Shown here: positions 18,947-28,486 of the stretch, in pieces
Layout: every line of letters starts with the position of its first letter
Position numbering within the stretch: the first letter of the stretch is position 1
Assembly (NCBI GenBank): GCA_943788135.1
Contig: CALSPC010000007.1
Location: 310,001-374,000 of the forward strand
Direction of reading: 5' to 3'
Origin: an uncultured Paracoccaceae bacterium
GTDB lineage: Bacteria > Bacteroidota > Bacteroidia > Flavobacteriales > Flavobacteriaceae
Length of the DNA stretch: 64,000 nt
Made by a program: the position numbers and the translations under genes
The notes under the pieces: generated by a model
The model's database searches: none
Told to the model about the DNA's origin: nothing
The model's input: the letters and a program-made list of their open reading frames with translations, nothing else

Positions 18947-20575
18947 ATGGATTTAAACTTCAATAAAAACGAAGATTATAATAAGCTACTCGTAACTCAT
19001 TTAAACAAGCGCCTAGCTAAAGTTAAATTAGGTGGTGGAAAATTCAAAATTGAAAAAGAACATGCAAAAGGAAAACTTACGGCTCGAGAACGAATAGATT
19101 ATCTTTTAGATTCTAAATCAAAATCCATTGAAATTGGCGCTTTTGTAGGTGACGGTATGTATGCTGCTCATGGTGGATGTCCATCTGGAGGAGTGGTGGT
19201 AAAAATAGGCTACATTAAAGGCAAACAATGTATTGTCGTAGCTAATGATGCTACGGTAAAGGCTGGTGCATGGTTTCCAATTACTGCCAAAAAAAATCTT
19301 AGAGCACAAGAAATTGCAATAGAAAATAAATTACCAATCATTTACTTAGTTGATTCTGCTGGGGTGTATCTTCCAATGCAAGATGAGATTTTTCCAGATA
19401 AAGATCATTTTGGTCGTATTTTTAGAAATAATGCCCAAATGAGCAGCATGGGAATTACACAGATTTCTGCAATTATGGGCAGTTGTGTTGCAGGTGGAGC
19501 TTATCTCCCTGTTATGAGTGATGAAGCTATTATTGTAGATAAAACTGCAAGCATATTTTTGGCGGGAAGTTATTTGGTCAAAGCCGCAATTGGAGAGACT
19601 ATAGACAATGAAACTCTTGGAGGGGCAACAACCCATTGTGAGCTTAGTGGAGTAACTGACTACAAAGCAAAAAATGATACCGATGCCTTGGACAAAATAA
19701 AGTCTATAATGGACAAAATTGGAGATTTTGACCAAGCTGGATACAATAGAAGTCTAGCTAAAAAACCAAAAGCAAATCCAGAGGAATTATATGGTATTTT
19801 GCCACAATCAAGAGCAGATCAATATGATATGTATGAAATCATCAAACGCTTGGTTGATAACTCAGAATTTGAAGAATATAAAGCCGATTATGGCAAAACG
19901 ATAATTACAGCATATGCTCGAATCGATGGATGGGCTGTTGGAATTGTAACGAATCAGCGTAAACTCGTTAAAAACGCTAAAGGTGAAATGCAGTTTGGTG
20001 GGGTTATTTATAATGACAGTGCAGATAAAGCTACACGATTTATTGCAAATTGTAATCAGAAAAAAATACCCTTAGTATTTTTACAAGATGTTACCGGATT
20101 CATGGTGGGTAGTAAAAGTGAACACAGTGGAATTATTAAGGATGGCGCCAAGATGGTAAACGCCTTAAGTAACAGTGTGGTTCCAAAATTCACAGTAATC
20201 ATTGGAAATAGTTATGGCGCAGGAAATTATGCAATGTGTGGTAAGGCTTATGATCCACGCCTAATTGTAGCTTGGCCAAGCGCGGCTTTAGCCGTTATGA
20301 GTGGAAATAGTGCTGCTAAAGTATTGCTTCAAATTGAAACCGCAGCGCTTAAAAAGAAAGGCGAAACTATTACACCCGAAAAAGAGGCTGAATTATTTGA
20401 TGAAATTAAATCACGCTATGACGAGCAAGTCTCTCCTTACTATGCTGCAGCTCGCTTATGGACAGACGCTGTTATAGCGCCTACAGACACACGAAATTGG
20501 ATTAGTATGGGGATTGAAGCCGCCAACCATGCGCCTATAGAAAAAGCCTTTAATATGGGTGTTATTCAAGTTTAG
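18947..20575 (+). CDS. Acyl-CoA carboxylase, carboxyltransferase (beta) subunit
   Basis: Carboxyltransferase subunit (542 aa) of a biotin-dependent carboxylase of the propionyl/methylcrotonyl-CoA type. The N-terminal half has KGKLTARERIDYLLD and the oxyanion region GACVAGGAYLPVMSD-like (here GSCVAGGAYLP). The C-terminal half has FLQDVTGFMVGSKSE and GNSYGAGNYAMCGKAYDPR, typical of methylcrotonyl- or geranyl-CoA carboxylases. No biotin carboxylase or biotin carrier gene is nearby, so the partner is elsewhere. The substrate (methylcrotonyl-CoA favoured) is an inference. Its end overlaps convergent menE by 14 bases. Confidence 0.88.
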   Translation: MDLNFNKNEDYNKLLVTHLNKRLAKVKLGGGKFKIEKEHAKGKLTARERIDYLLDSKSKSIEIGAFVGDGMYAAHGGCPSGGVVVKIGYIKGKQCIVVANDATVKAGAWFPITAKKNLRAQEIAIENKLPIIYLVDSAGVYLPMQDEIFPDKDHFGRIFRNNAQMSSMGITQISAIMGSCVAGGAYLPVMSDEAIIVDKTASIFLAGSYLVKAAIGETIDNETLGGATTHCELSGVTDYKAKNDTDALDKIKSIMDKIGDFDQAGYNRSLAKKPKANPEELYGILPQSRADQYDMYEIIKRLVDNSEFEEYKADYGKTIITAYARIDGWAVGIVTNQRKLVKNAKGEMQFGGVIYNDSADKATRFIANCNQKKIPLVFLQDVTGFMVGSKSEHSGIIKDGAKMVNALSNSVVPKFTVIIGNSYGAGNYAMCGKAYDPRLIVAWPSAALAVMSGNSAAKVLLQIETAALKKKGETITPEKEAELFDEIKSRYDEQVSPYYAAARLWTDAVIAPTDTRNWISMGIEAANHAPIEKAFNMGVIQV

Positions 20576-21623
20576 CTGAAGCCAAAGTTGCTTGGCGTTT
20601 GATTTTCCCTGAAACAGTTTCCAAAAACTGATCTATATAATATATATGCTTTGGGCGTTTATGGGGGTCTAAAGTTTCAAAATTTAGGGTTTTGTAAGGC
20701 GTTGAACTTTCAATGACCAGTACGACTGCATGGCCTAGAACCTCATCTTTTTGAGACGTAATAAAAAAACGGTTTTTAATAAAACCTTCCATTTGTTGTT
20801 CAAGTTGTTCAGGAGCAATTTTTATGCCTCCAGAGTTAATAATTGTATCATAACGACCTACCCATTCAAAAGTTGACTTTGAAATGAGATTAACAACATC
20901 ATTTGTTTGGATTTGAGAAGACAACAATTGTGGGGCTTCAATCCATAAACAATCTCGACCATCGACGCCAATAGAAACTGATGGCAAAGCTTCAAATACA
21001 GTTGCAGATTTACTAATATTTTTAACCGCAATATGACTCACCGTTTCTGTCATCCCAAAAGTTTCATAAATTGCAGTAGAGGCGTTTTTAAGTTTTGTTT
21101 TCAAGCCTTCCGAAAGCGGCGCACCTCCAACAATAAGTGTTTTAATTCGATGCAGATGTTCAACAGAATTTTCGAGCTGCAATGGAACCAATGCACAAAA
21201 ATCATAAGCTCTAGTTATTGTTATTAAGGGGTTAGAGCTCGGCTTGACGCAGTCCAACTCTAAACCTAACACGTAGGCTCTTACAAACATCATTTTAGCA
21301 GCGATATATTCGAATGGCAAACAAGATAAGGCCGAGTCTCCAGCTTGTAAACCGAAGTAACTTCCAGTAGCCATTGCAGAATTAACCATCGCTTGTTTAG
21401 CCATTGCTACCGTTTTAGGCGCTCCAGTTGATCCAGAAGTTTGAAGCGTGACTTCTACATCAGAATTTAGCCATTGGTGTATAAAATGCCCTAATGCGTT
21501 TTGATAGGCCTCCCCTTTTCTAATCAACAGATCTGCAAGTTTTGACAGTCCTTTAGCATCATAACAAACTCCATCCAATTTGAAGGCAGAATGTGGGTGA
21601 TGATATGTAGTTTTAGGCTTCAA
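20562..21623 (-). CDS. menE: o-Succinylbenzoate--CoA ligase
   Basis: AMP-forming ligase (353 aa) activating o-succinylbenzoate in menaquinone synthesis. Motifs: the ATP/phosphate loop LQTSGSTGAPKTVAM (near residue 60), YETFGMTETVSH (adenine site), WVGRYDTIINSGGIKIAPEQLE (hinge) and the C-terminal catalytic Lys in SGKIKRQA. It is shorter than E. coli MenE but typical of Bacteroidota. It is last in the minus-strand men cluster and begins directly after the CPBP gene stop. Confidence 0.9.
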   Translation of the reverse strand: MKPKTTYHHPHSAFKLDGVCYDAKGLSKLADLLIRKGEAYQNALGHFIHQWLNSDVEVTLQTSGSTGAPKTVAMAKQAMVNSAMATGSYFGLQAGDSALSCLPFEYIAAKMMFVRAYVLGLELDCVKPSSNPLITITRAYDFCALVPLQLENSVEHLHRIKTLIVGGAPLSEGLKTKLKNASTAIYETFGMTETVSHIAVKNISKSATVFEALPSVSIGVDGRDCLWIEAPQLLSSQIQTNDVVNLISKSTFEWVGRYDTIINSGGIKIAPEQLEQQMEGFIKNRFFITSQKDEVLGHAVVLVIESSTPYKTLNFETLDPHKRPKHIYYIDQFLETVSGKIKRQATLASAKLE

Positions 21624-22576
21624 TTACTCAGCTATACTAGGCGTTGGAACCGGATCTTTTGTAACCGAACCTGCCAATTTATCTTTCCAATTGTTCCACT
21701 TATAGACCTTGGCAAAAATGAAAATCAAAATAGGATATATAATCAAAACTGAAGCAAATACTTCAAAATTACTTATGTCAGGATCAGAAACATCTCTAAG
21801 AATAGAATGCGTTTGAAAAGCGGTCCAATCGGCAGTGACTAAAAGCGCAGTGAATAAATTATTTGCGGCATGAAATCCTAGAGCTAGCTCCAAGCCCTCA
21901 TCCATGAGCGTGATAATTCCTAAAAAGAAGCCTGTACCAATATAATGCACCAATAAAATATAGCCTAATTTTTCAATCTCTGGGTTGGCAATATGAAGCA
22001 GTCCAAACAATGAAGATGTAACAATTAATGGCACCCATTTATTTTTACATAATACTCCTAATCCTTGCATCAAATAACCTCTGAAAAGATACTCTTCAAA
22101 ACTAGTTTGAAGCGGTACTAAAACGAGAGCAATAGCAGCTAAAATAAGAAAGGGTACTAATTTAAAGTTAAACTCATAATGTTCTGGATACATATAATGA
22201 TCTATAAGCACCATTGTACTCGAAATAATTCCCCAAAACAAAAAGGCAAACCCAAAACGTCTCCAATCAATTTTTGATCTTGAAGTGGTTAGACTTCGAA
22301 GAGATTGCTCATGTAAATATTTGACTACAAATAAGACGCCTAAAAGACCAGCTGCAAAGGACAAAAGCATAAGAAATAAATTCAAATTAGACTCTAATAA
22401 ATTCATGGCTTGGTTTAGGTCCAAATTTTGAAGATCTAACCTGATTCTACAGCTTTCGAAATTAAAATTACTGTATAAGGTATTTGACCTAAGAGTACTG
22501 CAATAAAAATAATCGCCAAACCTGCGATATAGAGCCACCAGTTGTGTTTGACATTAAATGCTTGTTTGATATACAT
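21624..22576 (-). pseudogene. CPBP family intramembrane protease, apparent -1 frameshift
   Basis: CPBP/Abi glutamic protease-like membrane protein, about 317 aa if repaired. The N-terminal 46 residues are read from ATG at 22576 (MYIKQAFNVKHNWWLYIAG, first membrane helix) and stop at TAG 22436-22438. The rest is in another frame, resuming with LDLQNLDLNQAM and including the motif FEEYLFRGYLMQG (EExxxR) and HIANPE/FHAANN-type His residues. The offset equals one missing base near 22440. The open frame extending upstream to 22538 in the second frame reads as nonsense (ALYRRFGDYFYC) and is not the true N-terminus. The start lies 4 bases after the menC stop. Whether this is a mutation or a sequencing error cannot be told here. 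Confidence 0.8.
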
Positions 22577-22579
22577 AAA

Positions 22580-23613
22580 TTAAAATTTTAAATTCCACTT
22601 TGTTTTTAAATCATAAACTAATTGTCCAGAGTCAACCACCAACGGCGATTGGATGTTATTGGTGAATAATCCACCAGTGCCTAACCCTTGAGGAAGCTGG
22701 CTCTCTAAGGTATAAGTCCACTGCGCAATGGCATTGAGTCCTATATTACTTTCCAAGGCACTCGTTACCCACCACCCTATTTGATTTGACTCTGCAAGAG
22801 CAATCCATTCTTGACTGCCTTTGAATCCACCAACAAGTGTAGGTTTGAGTATTATGTATTGAGGCTTTATTGTTTGTAGTAAAAATTGTTTTTCTGTTAC
22901 AGAAAATACGCCAATTAATTCTTCATCCAAAGCAATTGGAAGGGGCGTTTCTGAACATAATTGGGCCATATCATCAACCTGTCCTTGTCGTATGGGTTGT
23001 TCTATAGAATGTAAATTATAATCTGATAGACGTTTTAATTTCTCCAAAGCTTCATTAGGTTTAAAAGCCCCGTTTGCATCTACGCGAATTTCAATTGTAT
23101 CTGCATCAAATTCTTGACGGATGGAGCGCATAAGCTCTAATTCTTTGTCAAAGTCTATGGCACCGATTTTAAGTTTTATGCATGAAAATCCTGAAGTAAG
23201 CTTGTCTTTAATTTGCTGTTTCATAAACACTGGATCTCCCATCCAAATCAAACCATTAATAGGAATTGAGTCCTTACCTTTGGTGAAATCTGATGGAAAT
23301 AGCTCAAATTGATTTTGACGTGATACAGATAAAAATGCCATCTCTAATCCAAACTGAATTGAAGGAAATTCGATCAGCTCTGCTAACAGTACATCAAGCC
23401 CTAAATTAATATGTTCACAAGTCCAAGCCAGTTTAGCTTCAAAATCTTGACGGTCATCAATACTCAATCCTTTAAACATTCCGCACTCTCCAATGCCTTT
23501 CGCGTTGTATTCTCAAGTTGTATGAACCACGTTTCCTTATAAGTTAGAACGCCTCTAGAGGTGCCACTTGGGCGTTTAAATTGCAATTGATGTTTGAAAT
23601 AAGTAGCTTTCAT
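22580..23613 (-). pseudogene. menC: o-Succinylbenzoate synthase, apparent -1 frameshift near the N-terminus
   Basis: Enolase-superfamily enzyme converting SHCHC to o-succinylbenzoate. The true start appears to be ATG 23613, reading MKATYFKHQLQFKRPSGTSR and on to IQLENT. Near 23500 the frame changes by one missing base and continues with AKGIGECGMFKGLSIDD and the rest of the protein. Catalytic parts are present: KLKIGAIDF (the Lys pair region), RVDANGAF, IEQP, ALDEELIG and YIILKPTLVGG. Without repair, only the segment from about 23479 (299 aa) is read, lacking the capping-domain N-terminus. A one-base lesion in an essential pathway gene makes a sequence error likely, but this is not proven. 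Confidence 0.85.
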
Positions 23614-23635
23614 GGTAATTATATCTTTTCACTTC

Positions 23636-24541
23636 TTATATTAAACTGTGGCATACACTAAAAACAATTGCTAAAAAAAAGGTTGACAATGCTAAAATCT
23701 TAAGTTGAGGATCGTAATCTTTTGGCGCCTGTATTTTACGAACGTAGTTCAAGGTGAAAACACTAACGGTACGAAAGCGATTAATAGCACAGTACATTGA
23801 ATTGTTTGCCATTAAAGACGTATAAATCCCAATTAGTCCTAAAGCAAGCGTAATAATCACTATATGATAGGTTTTAGCATTTTTTGAACCAAAGTAGCCC
23901 GCTAAAGTATGTTTATTGGATAATTTATCAGATTCTATGTCCCGCATATTATTAAGGTTAAGCACTCCAGCACTTAACAGTCCTATAGAACTGGCAGGTA
24001 ACAACATCAAAACATCAATTTGTTTAGAATATAAAAAATAGGTTCCTAACACACTAAGCCATCCAAAAAATAGAAATACCATCACATCGCCTAAGGCTTT
24101 ATACCCATATGCAGAAGCACCAACTGTATATTTAATTGCTGCTACAATAGCTAATATCCCAAGAACTATAAACACTAATGCGGTTTTAGATTGCTCCGCA
24201 CCAAATGCGATATAAATTAAACCTATAACAAGAAAAAGAGAGATAATGACATTTAAAACAATAGCATTGCGCATCTGCTTTGGAGTTATGTCTCCACTTT
24301 GCAAGGCACGCTCTGGACCTATACGACTATCGTTGTCAGTGCCTTTGACGCCGTCTCCATAATCATTGGCTAGGTTGGATAAAATTTGAAAACTTAAAGT
24401 AGTTAGAATTGTAAACGCAAATATATATTCATCAAAAAAACCTCTAGAATACGCCATTCCAGATCCAACAATTGCACCTGAAATAGACAAAGGCAGTGTT
24501 CGCAATCGGCACGCTGAAATCCATATACCAAGTTTCTTCAT
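23636..24541 (-). CDS. menA: 1,4-Dihydroxy-2-naphthoate polyprenyltransferase
   Basis: Integral membrane UbiA-family prenyltransferase (about 301 aa) making demethylmenaquinone. Motifs: SNLANDYGDGVKGTDND (first Asp-rich site) and LNLNNMRDIESDKLSNK (second). I start it at ATG 24541 (MKKLGIWISACRLRTLPLS), just after the menB stop; an in-frame ATG at 24565 would lie inside menB. Residues read from about 23757-23812 (MANNSMYCAINRF...) do not look like a membrane helix. The +1 frame of the same bases reads WQTIQCTVLLIAFVPLVF, a proper helix, so a +1 and a -1 indel seem to cancel out. Confidence 0.88.
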   Translation of the reverse strand: MKKLGIWISACRLRTLPLSISGAIVGSGMAYSRGFFDEYIFAFTILTTLSFQILSNLANDYGDGVKGTDNDSRIGPERALQSGDITPKQMRNAIVLNVIISLFLVIGLIYIAFGAEQSKTALVFIVLGILAIVAAIKYTVGASAYGYKALGDVMVFLFFGWLSVLGTYFLYSKQIDVLMLLPASSIGLLSAGVLNLNNMRDIESDKLSNKHTLAGYFGSKNAKTYHIVIITLALGLIGIYTSLMANNSMYCAINRFRTVSVFTLNYVRKIQAPKDYDPQLKILALSTFFLAIVFSVCHSLI

Positions 24542-24542
24542 A

Positions 24543-25382
24543 TTATGGAATCCATTTTTTTTCAAAGTTGGGTTTCCGTTTTTCTAAAAAAGCGTCTCTC
24601 CCCTCTTTGGCTTCATCTGTCATATACGCCAGTCGAGTAGCTTCCCCTGCAAAAACTTGTTGCCCGACCATACCATCATCAGTAAGGTTCATGGCGAATT
24701 TGAGCATTTTAATTGATATCGGTGATTTTTCTAAAATTTCTTGGGCCCATTCATAAGCCGTCGTTTCTAATTCGTCGTGTGGAATCACTGCATTTACCAT
24801 CCCCATATCATAGGCCTCTTGAGCGTTATAATTTCTCCCTAAGAAAAAGATTTCACGTGCTTTTTTCTGACCGACCATTTTTGCAAGATAAGCAGACCCA
24901 TATCCGCCATCAAAACTAGTAACATCAGCATCTGTTTGTTTAAAAACAGCATGCTCTTTACTGGCTAAAGTTAAATCGCAAACAACATGTAAACTATGTC
25001 CTCCACCAACAGCCCAACCTGGTACAACGGCGATGACCGCTTTTGGCATAAATCGAATGAGACGTTGGACTTCTAAAATATTTAAACGGTGATAACCATC
25101 ATCACCAACATATCCTTCGTGACCTCTAGCCTTTTGATCGCCACCACTACAAAATGAATATACACCATCTTTGGACGATGGGCCTTCGGCGCTTAATAAA
25201 ACGACTCCAATACTTGTATCTTCATTGGCATCATAAAATGCTTGATATAACTCTAAGGTTGTTTTAGGTCTAAACGCATTTCTAACATCTGGTCGATTGA
25301 AAGCAATACGAGCTACACCATTACATTTTTTGTAGGTAATATCCTCATAGTCTTTGACCGTTTTCCATTGTATAGTTGACAT
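24543..25382 (-). CDS. menB: 1,4-Dihydroxy-2-naphthoyl-CoA synthase
   Basis: Crotonase-fold enzyme (279 aa) closing the second naphthoate ring. Signatures: IAFNRPDVRNAFRPKT, FCSGGDQKARG (oxyanion hole and the MenB-specific GGDQ), VVPGWAVGGGHSLHVVCDLT, DADVTSFDGGYGSAYLA and a C-terminal FLEKRKPNF. Full length for the family. The menA start follows the menB stop within a few bases. Confidence 0.95.
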   Translation of the reverse strand: MSTIQWKTVKDYEDITYKKCNGVARIAFNRPDVRNAFRPKTTLELYQAFYDANEDTSIGVVLLSAEGPSSKDGVYSFCSGGDQKARGHEGYVGDDGYHRLNILEVQRLIRFMPKAVIAVVPGWAVGGGHSLHVVCDLTLASKEHAVFKQTDADVTSFDGGYGSAYLAKMVGQKKAREIFFLGRNYNAQEAYDMGMVNAVIPHDELETTAYEWAQEILEKSPISIKMLKFAMNLTDDGMVGQQVFAGEATRLAYMTDEAKEGRDAFLEKRKPNFEKKWIP

Positions 25383-25394
25383 AGAATTACAATT

Positions 25395-26231
25395 TTAGGT
25401 GGTTAAATAAATACCGTCCGATTCGATGCGAATTCGACGTTGTTTGTATAATGTTCCGACGGCTTTCTTAAAACTTTTTTTGCTCATTTGAACTTTAGAT
25501 TTAATAGCTTCAGGAGACGATTTATCTGTGAGTTTCAAACAGCCTTGCGCATCGTTTTCTAAACATTCCAACAATACCTGTGCATTGGGCTCAATATTTC
25601 TATACCCAATTTTTTCAAGTGTAATATCGATTTTATTTCCTGGACGTATTTTCTTTACTAATCCTTTTAGCTTGTCACCAATGCTAAGGTCTTTAAAAAG
25701 ATCTTGATTAAAAATTAATCCCAAATGGGTTTTATTGATAATTACATTCATTCCCAAATCTGAAGGATGAGATACAATAAGATCAACCTCATCAAAAGCT
25801 TGAACGGTGAGCTCTTTATTGTCAAGAAATCGATTTGTTTTGCTCGAAGCAACCAAGCGGTCTGAAGTTTCGTCTAAATAACAATAAACCAAATACCAAC
25901 CCCCTGCTTTCATTGGAAATGCTTGTTCTCTGAAAGGACAAAATAATTCTTTTACCATGCCCCAGTCGAGAAAAGCACCAATAGCATTAACTGAATTACA
26001 GCGGAGTAATGCGAATTCCCCTTTTTTGATGTAGGGATGATCGGTAACCGCAACTAAACGTTCTTCGTTGTCTAAATATACAAAAACTTCAATGACATCA
26101 TCAATTTCAAATGTATCTGGAACATACCGATTTGGAAGTAACACTTCTTGGTCTTCATCATCGCCCAAAAACAATCCTGGTTCAGTATCTCTTAGAATTC
26201 TAAGCTTATTGTAGTCTCCTATGTGTATCAT
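25395..26231 (-). CDS. cvfB: S1-like RNA-binding protein, CvfB family
   Basis: A 278-aa cytosolic protein with tandem S1-like OB folds and a C-terminal winged helix (residues 225-275, ending IRIESDGIYL). The start (IHIGDYNKLRILRDTEPGLFLGD) matches the CvfB family, known in Staphylococcus as an RNA-binding virulence regulator. The role in flavobacteria is not known. It sits inside the menaquinone cluster, 12 bases upstream of menB. Confidence 0.88.
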   Translation of the reverse strand: MIHIGDYNKLRILRDTEPGLFLGDDEDQEVLLPNRYVPDTFEIDDVIEVFVYLDNEERLVAVTDHPYIKKGEFALLRCNSVNAIGAFLDWGMVKELFCPFREQAFPMKAGGWYLVYCYLDETSDRLVASSKTNRFLDNKELTVQAFDEVDLIVSHPSDLGMNVIINKTHLGLIFNQDLFKDLSIGDKLKGLVKKIRPGNKIDITLEKIGYRNIEPNAQVLLECLENDAQGCLKLTDKSSPEAIKSKVQMSKKSFKKAVGTLYKQRRIRIESDGIYLTT

Positions 26232-26317
26232 GCCACAAAGGTAAGAATAATCGAGAGAGTAATTAAAAAAAGTAACACAACAAATTGTGACGTTTTATAA
26301 TTGTATTTTAAGGGTTC

Positions 26318-26656
26318 CTAATACATGGATTCTTTTTTAAAATACTTCACTAACAAGTAATACATCACAACGCGATATTTAATAGGATTGGAAACGCCAT
26401 ATTGTTCAAGAACTGCAGCAATGCCTTCATCTAAATTGTCATTAAAACTGAGCCCTAAACGTCCAACGAGAAATTTGTTTCGAATGGTTTTCAATTGTGA
26501 AGAACTCGATGTTGAAAGAATACTCGAATCTATATTATATATTGAAGGACCACATCCGAGGGTAACTTTGGTCAGCAAATCCATATCTGGAGTTATCCTA
26601 CATTTTTCTTTTAAATCAATAGCATACTTTGCTATAAGCTTATCTCTTTCGTTCAT
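26318..26656 (-). CDS. DUF2853 family protein
   Basis: A 112-aa small helical cytosolic protein of DUF2853, function unknown. The typical start is ERDKLIAKYA with TPDMDLLTKVT and GPSIYNIDSS soon after, so I place the start at ATG 26656. The frame is open to 26713 but the extra 19 residues (SNYMDMCRLSSPPNL) are unlike the family. It lies between menD and cvfB in the cluster. Confidence 0.82.
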   Translation of the reverse strand: MNERDKLIAKYAIDLKEKCRITPDMDLLTKVTLGCGPSIYNIDSSILSTSSSSQLKTIRNKFLVGRLGLSFNDNLDEGIAAVLEQYGVSNPIKYRVVMYYLLVKYFKKESMY

Positions 26657-26739
26657 AATGGAGCTTAAATTAGGAGGAGATGATAGGCGACACATGTCCA
26701 TATAATTGGACACAATATATATTACAAAGTCACAAAATC

Positions 26740-28419
26740 TTATTTTATAAAATCAAAATAAGATAATAAAATTTGATCATTTTCAGATGAGGGAGTAAAG
26801 ATTTCAAGCAGTTTTGGACGGGAACTTTGGATATAAAAATTTTCTAGAGCCGTTTCTAATTCTTCGTTTGAACTTGCAGAAGTGTACTCAAAATTAAAAA
26901 GTTTTGAAATTGGCTCAGCTGTTAAGTCGTGATTTGTCTCAAAAAATGTACTAAAGTTTTTAGAATTTTTATTACCTGGCAAAATTCTAAAAATACCACC
27001 GCCTCTATTATTTATAATGATAATTCTAAAGTTTGATGGAGTATAATTATTCCAAAGTGCATTACTATCATAAAAAAAGCTTAAATCTCCAGTGATAAAA
27101 ACAGTGGGGTTTTCTGAAACGGTAGCTGCACCAATTGCAGTACTTGTAGAACCATCTATTCCGCTTGTCCCACGATTACAAAAGACAGTAAGTGTTTTAT
27201 TTAAGTTAAACAACTGCAAGTAACGTATCGTAGAGCTATTTCCTGATTGTAACATGTAATTATCAGGAATCTGTTTCAATATCTTGTCAAAAGCCATAAA
27301 ATCACTAAATGAGATCGATTTTAAATACTTTTTATGTTTCTGTTGTCGGCGAACTTTTACATGATTCCAAGTTTCAAAATAAGTACTAACTATGGGAGTA
27401 GCATCAAAACTACTGAGAGCGTCAAAAAACGTATTAACGTCGCATTTAAAGTGTTTTGTTAAACAAAAAAATGTGTCATTTGCAGAAACAGGATCAATAT
27501 GCCAGTGGGTCTTTGGAGGATTGGTTCGCAAAAACGTTTTAATTTTTTTAGACACAATCATCCCTCCAAATGTGAGTAGTAAATCCGGTTGTAACGTTTC
27601 GAAATCTGTTGAATCTAATGGAGAAATTAGCTGGTCAATACTAGGGAAAAAATCTGGGTGGTGTAGGTTTGAAGTGGTTTCTGTGAGTACAATAATTGAA
27701 GGATCTTCAGCTAATAATTTCAAGTATGTTTCTTGAACACTATGCGGTGGATTTACCCCTACTAAGATCATTTTACGTTTCGAGGAGTTCCACTTCTTAT
27801 GATCCGTTTTGGAAAGCGAAAAAGTATTACTTTTTAGTTTAATTTTATCTGGTTTTGACTCTTGTTCATCAATCTCAATGGTGTCATACAGAGGTTCCGG
27901 GAAAGGCACATTGATATGAACAGGTCCACTCTGAGTATTGGCAATATGAAGGGCTTTTTCAATTAATGAATTATTACTTTTAATCGCCTTTAAAAACGAT
28001 TTTTTAAATGCCATTTCTAGATTTGCTTCATACAAAACATGGGCGCCAAAAATATGCGGTTGTGTAATGGTCTGACCATCACCAATATTTACAAGATGTT
28101 CAGGTCTATCGGCAGAAATAACCACAAGTGGAATACGGCTATAAAATGCCTCGGTAACCGCTGGGAAGTAATTCACAAGTGCACTTCCTGATGTACACAC
28201 CAACGCTACTGGCTGTTGTAATTGTTGTGCAATTCCTAAGGCAAAAAATCCTGCTGAGCGTTCATCAACAATACTATAGCAATCAAAAAAATCATGGTTC
28301 GTAAAACCGATCGTTAAGGGAGCGTTTCGACTACCTGGTGATATCACAATATGTTGAATATTATGATTGTTACAGAGTTGAATAATCGATTGTGCTAAAG
28401 GCTGTTTTGGCTGTATCAT
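26740..28419 (-). CDS. menD: SEPHCHC synthase (MenD)
   Basis: Thiamine-diphosphate enzyme (559 aa) joining isochorismate and 2-oxoglutarate. Visible: IVISPGSRNAPLTIGF (N-terminal domain), DERSAGFFALGIAQQ with the catalytic Glu region, VCTSGSALVNYFPAV, NRGTSGIDGSTSTAIGAA, and the diphosphate/metal segment GDLSFFYDSNALWNN with INNRGGGIF. Full length. It is downstream of menF, which ends 68 bases before its start. Confidence 0.95.
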   Translation of the reverse strand: MIQPKQPLAQSIIQLCNNHNIQHIVISPGSRNAPLTIGFTNHDFFDCYSIVDERSAGFFALGIAQQLQQPVALVCTSGSALVNYFPAVTEAFYSRIPLVVISADRPEHLVNIGDGQTITQPHIFGAHVLYEANLEMAFKKSFLKAIKSNNSLIEKALHIANTQSGPVHINVPFPEPLYDTIEIDEQESKPDKIKLKSNTFSLSKTDHKKWNSSKRKMILVGVNPPHSVQETYLKLLAEDPSIIVLTETTSNLHHPDFFPSIDQLISPLDSTDFETLQPDLLLTFGGMIVSKKIKTFLRTNPPKTHWHIDPVSANDTFFCLTKHFKCDVNTFFDALSSFDATPIVSTYFETWNHVKVRRQQKHKKYLKSISFSDFMAFDKILKQIPDNYMLQSGNSSTIRYLQLFNLNKTLTVFCNRGTSGIDGSTSTAIGAATVSENPTVFITGDLSFFYDSNALWNNYTPSNFRIIIINNRGGGIFRILPGNKNSKNFSTFFETNHDLTAEPISKLFNFEYTSASSNEELETALENFYIQSSRPKLLEIFTPSSENDQILLSYFDFIK

Positions 28420-28486
28420 TGCCCCGCAAAGTTATTTAATTTTTAGGGTTTAAAATGAAATGAAATAATAAATATTTCCTAAAGAT

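Noticed and set aside
22439-22538. Open frame extending the CPBP protein upstream with an ATG at 22538 (ALYRRFGDYFYC...)
   Set aside because: The residues are unlike any membrane protease N-terminus, whereas the overlapping frame from ATG 22576 gives a typical first helix. It is an artefact of the frameshift.
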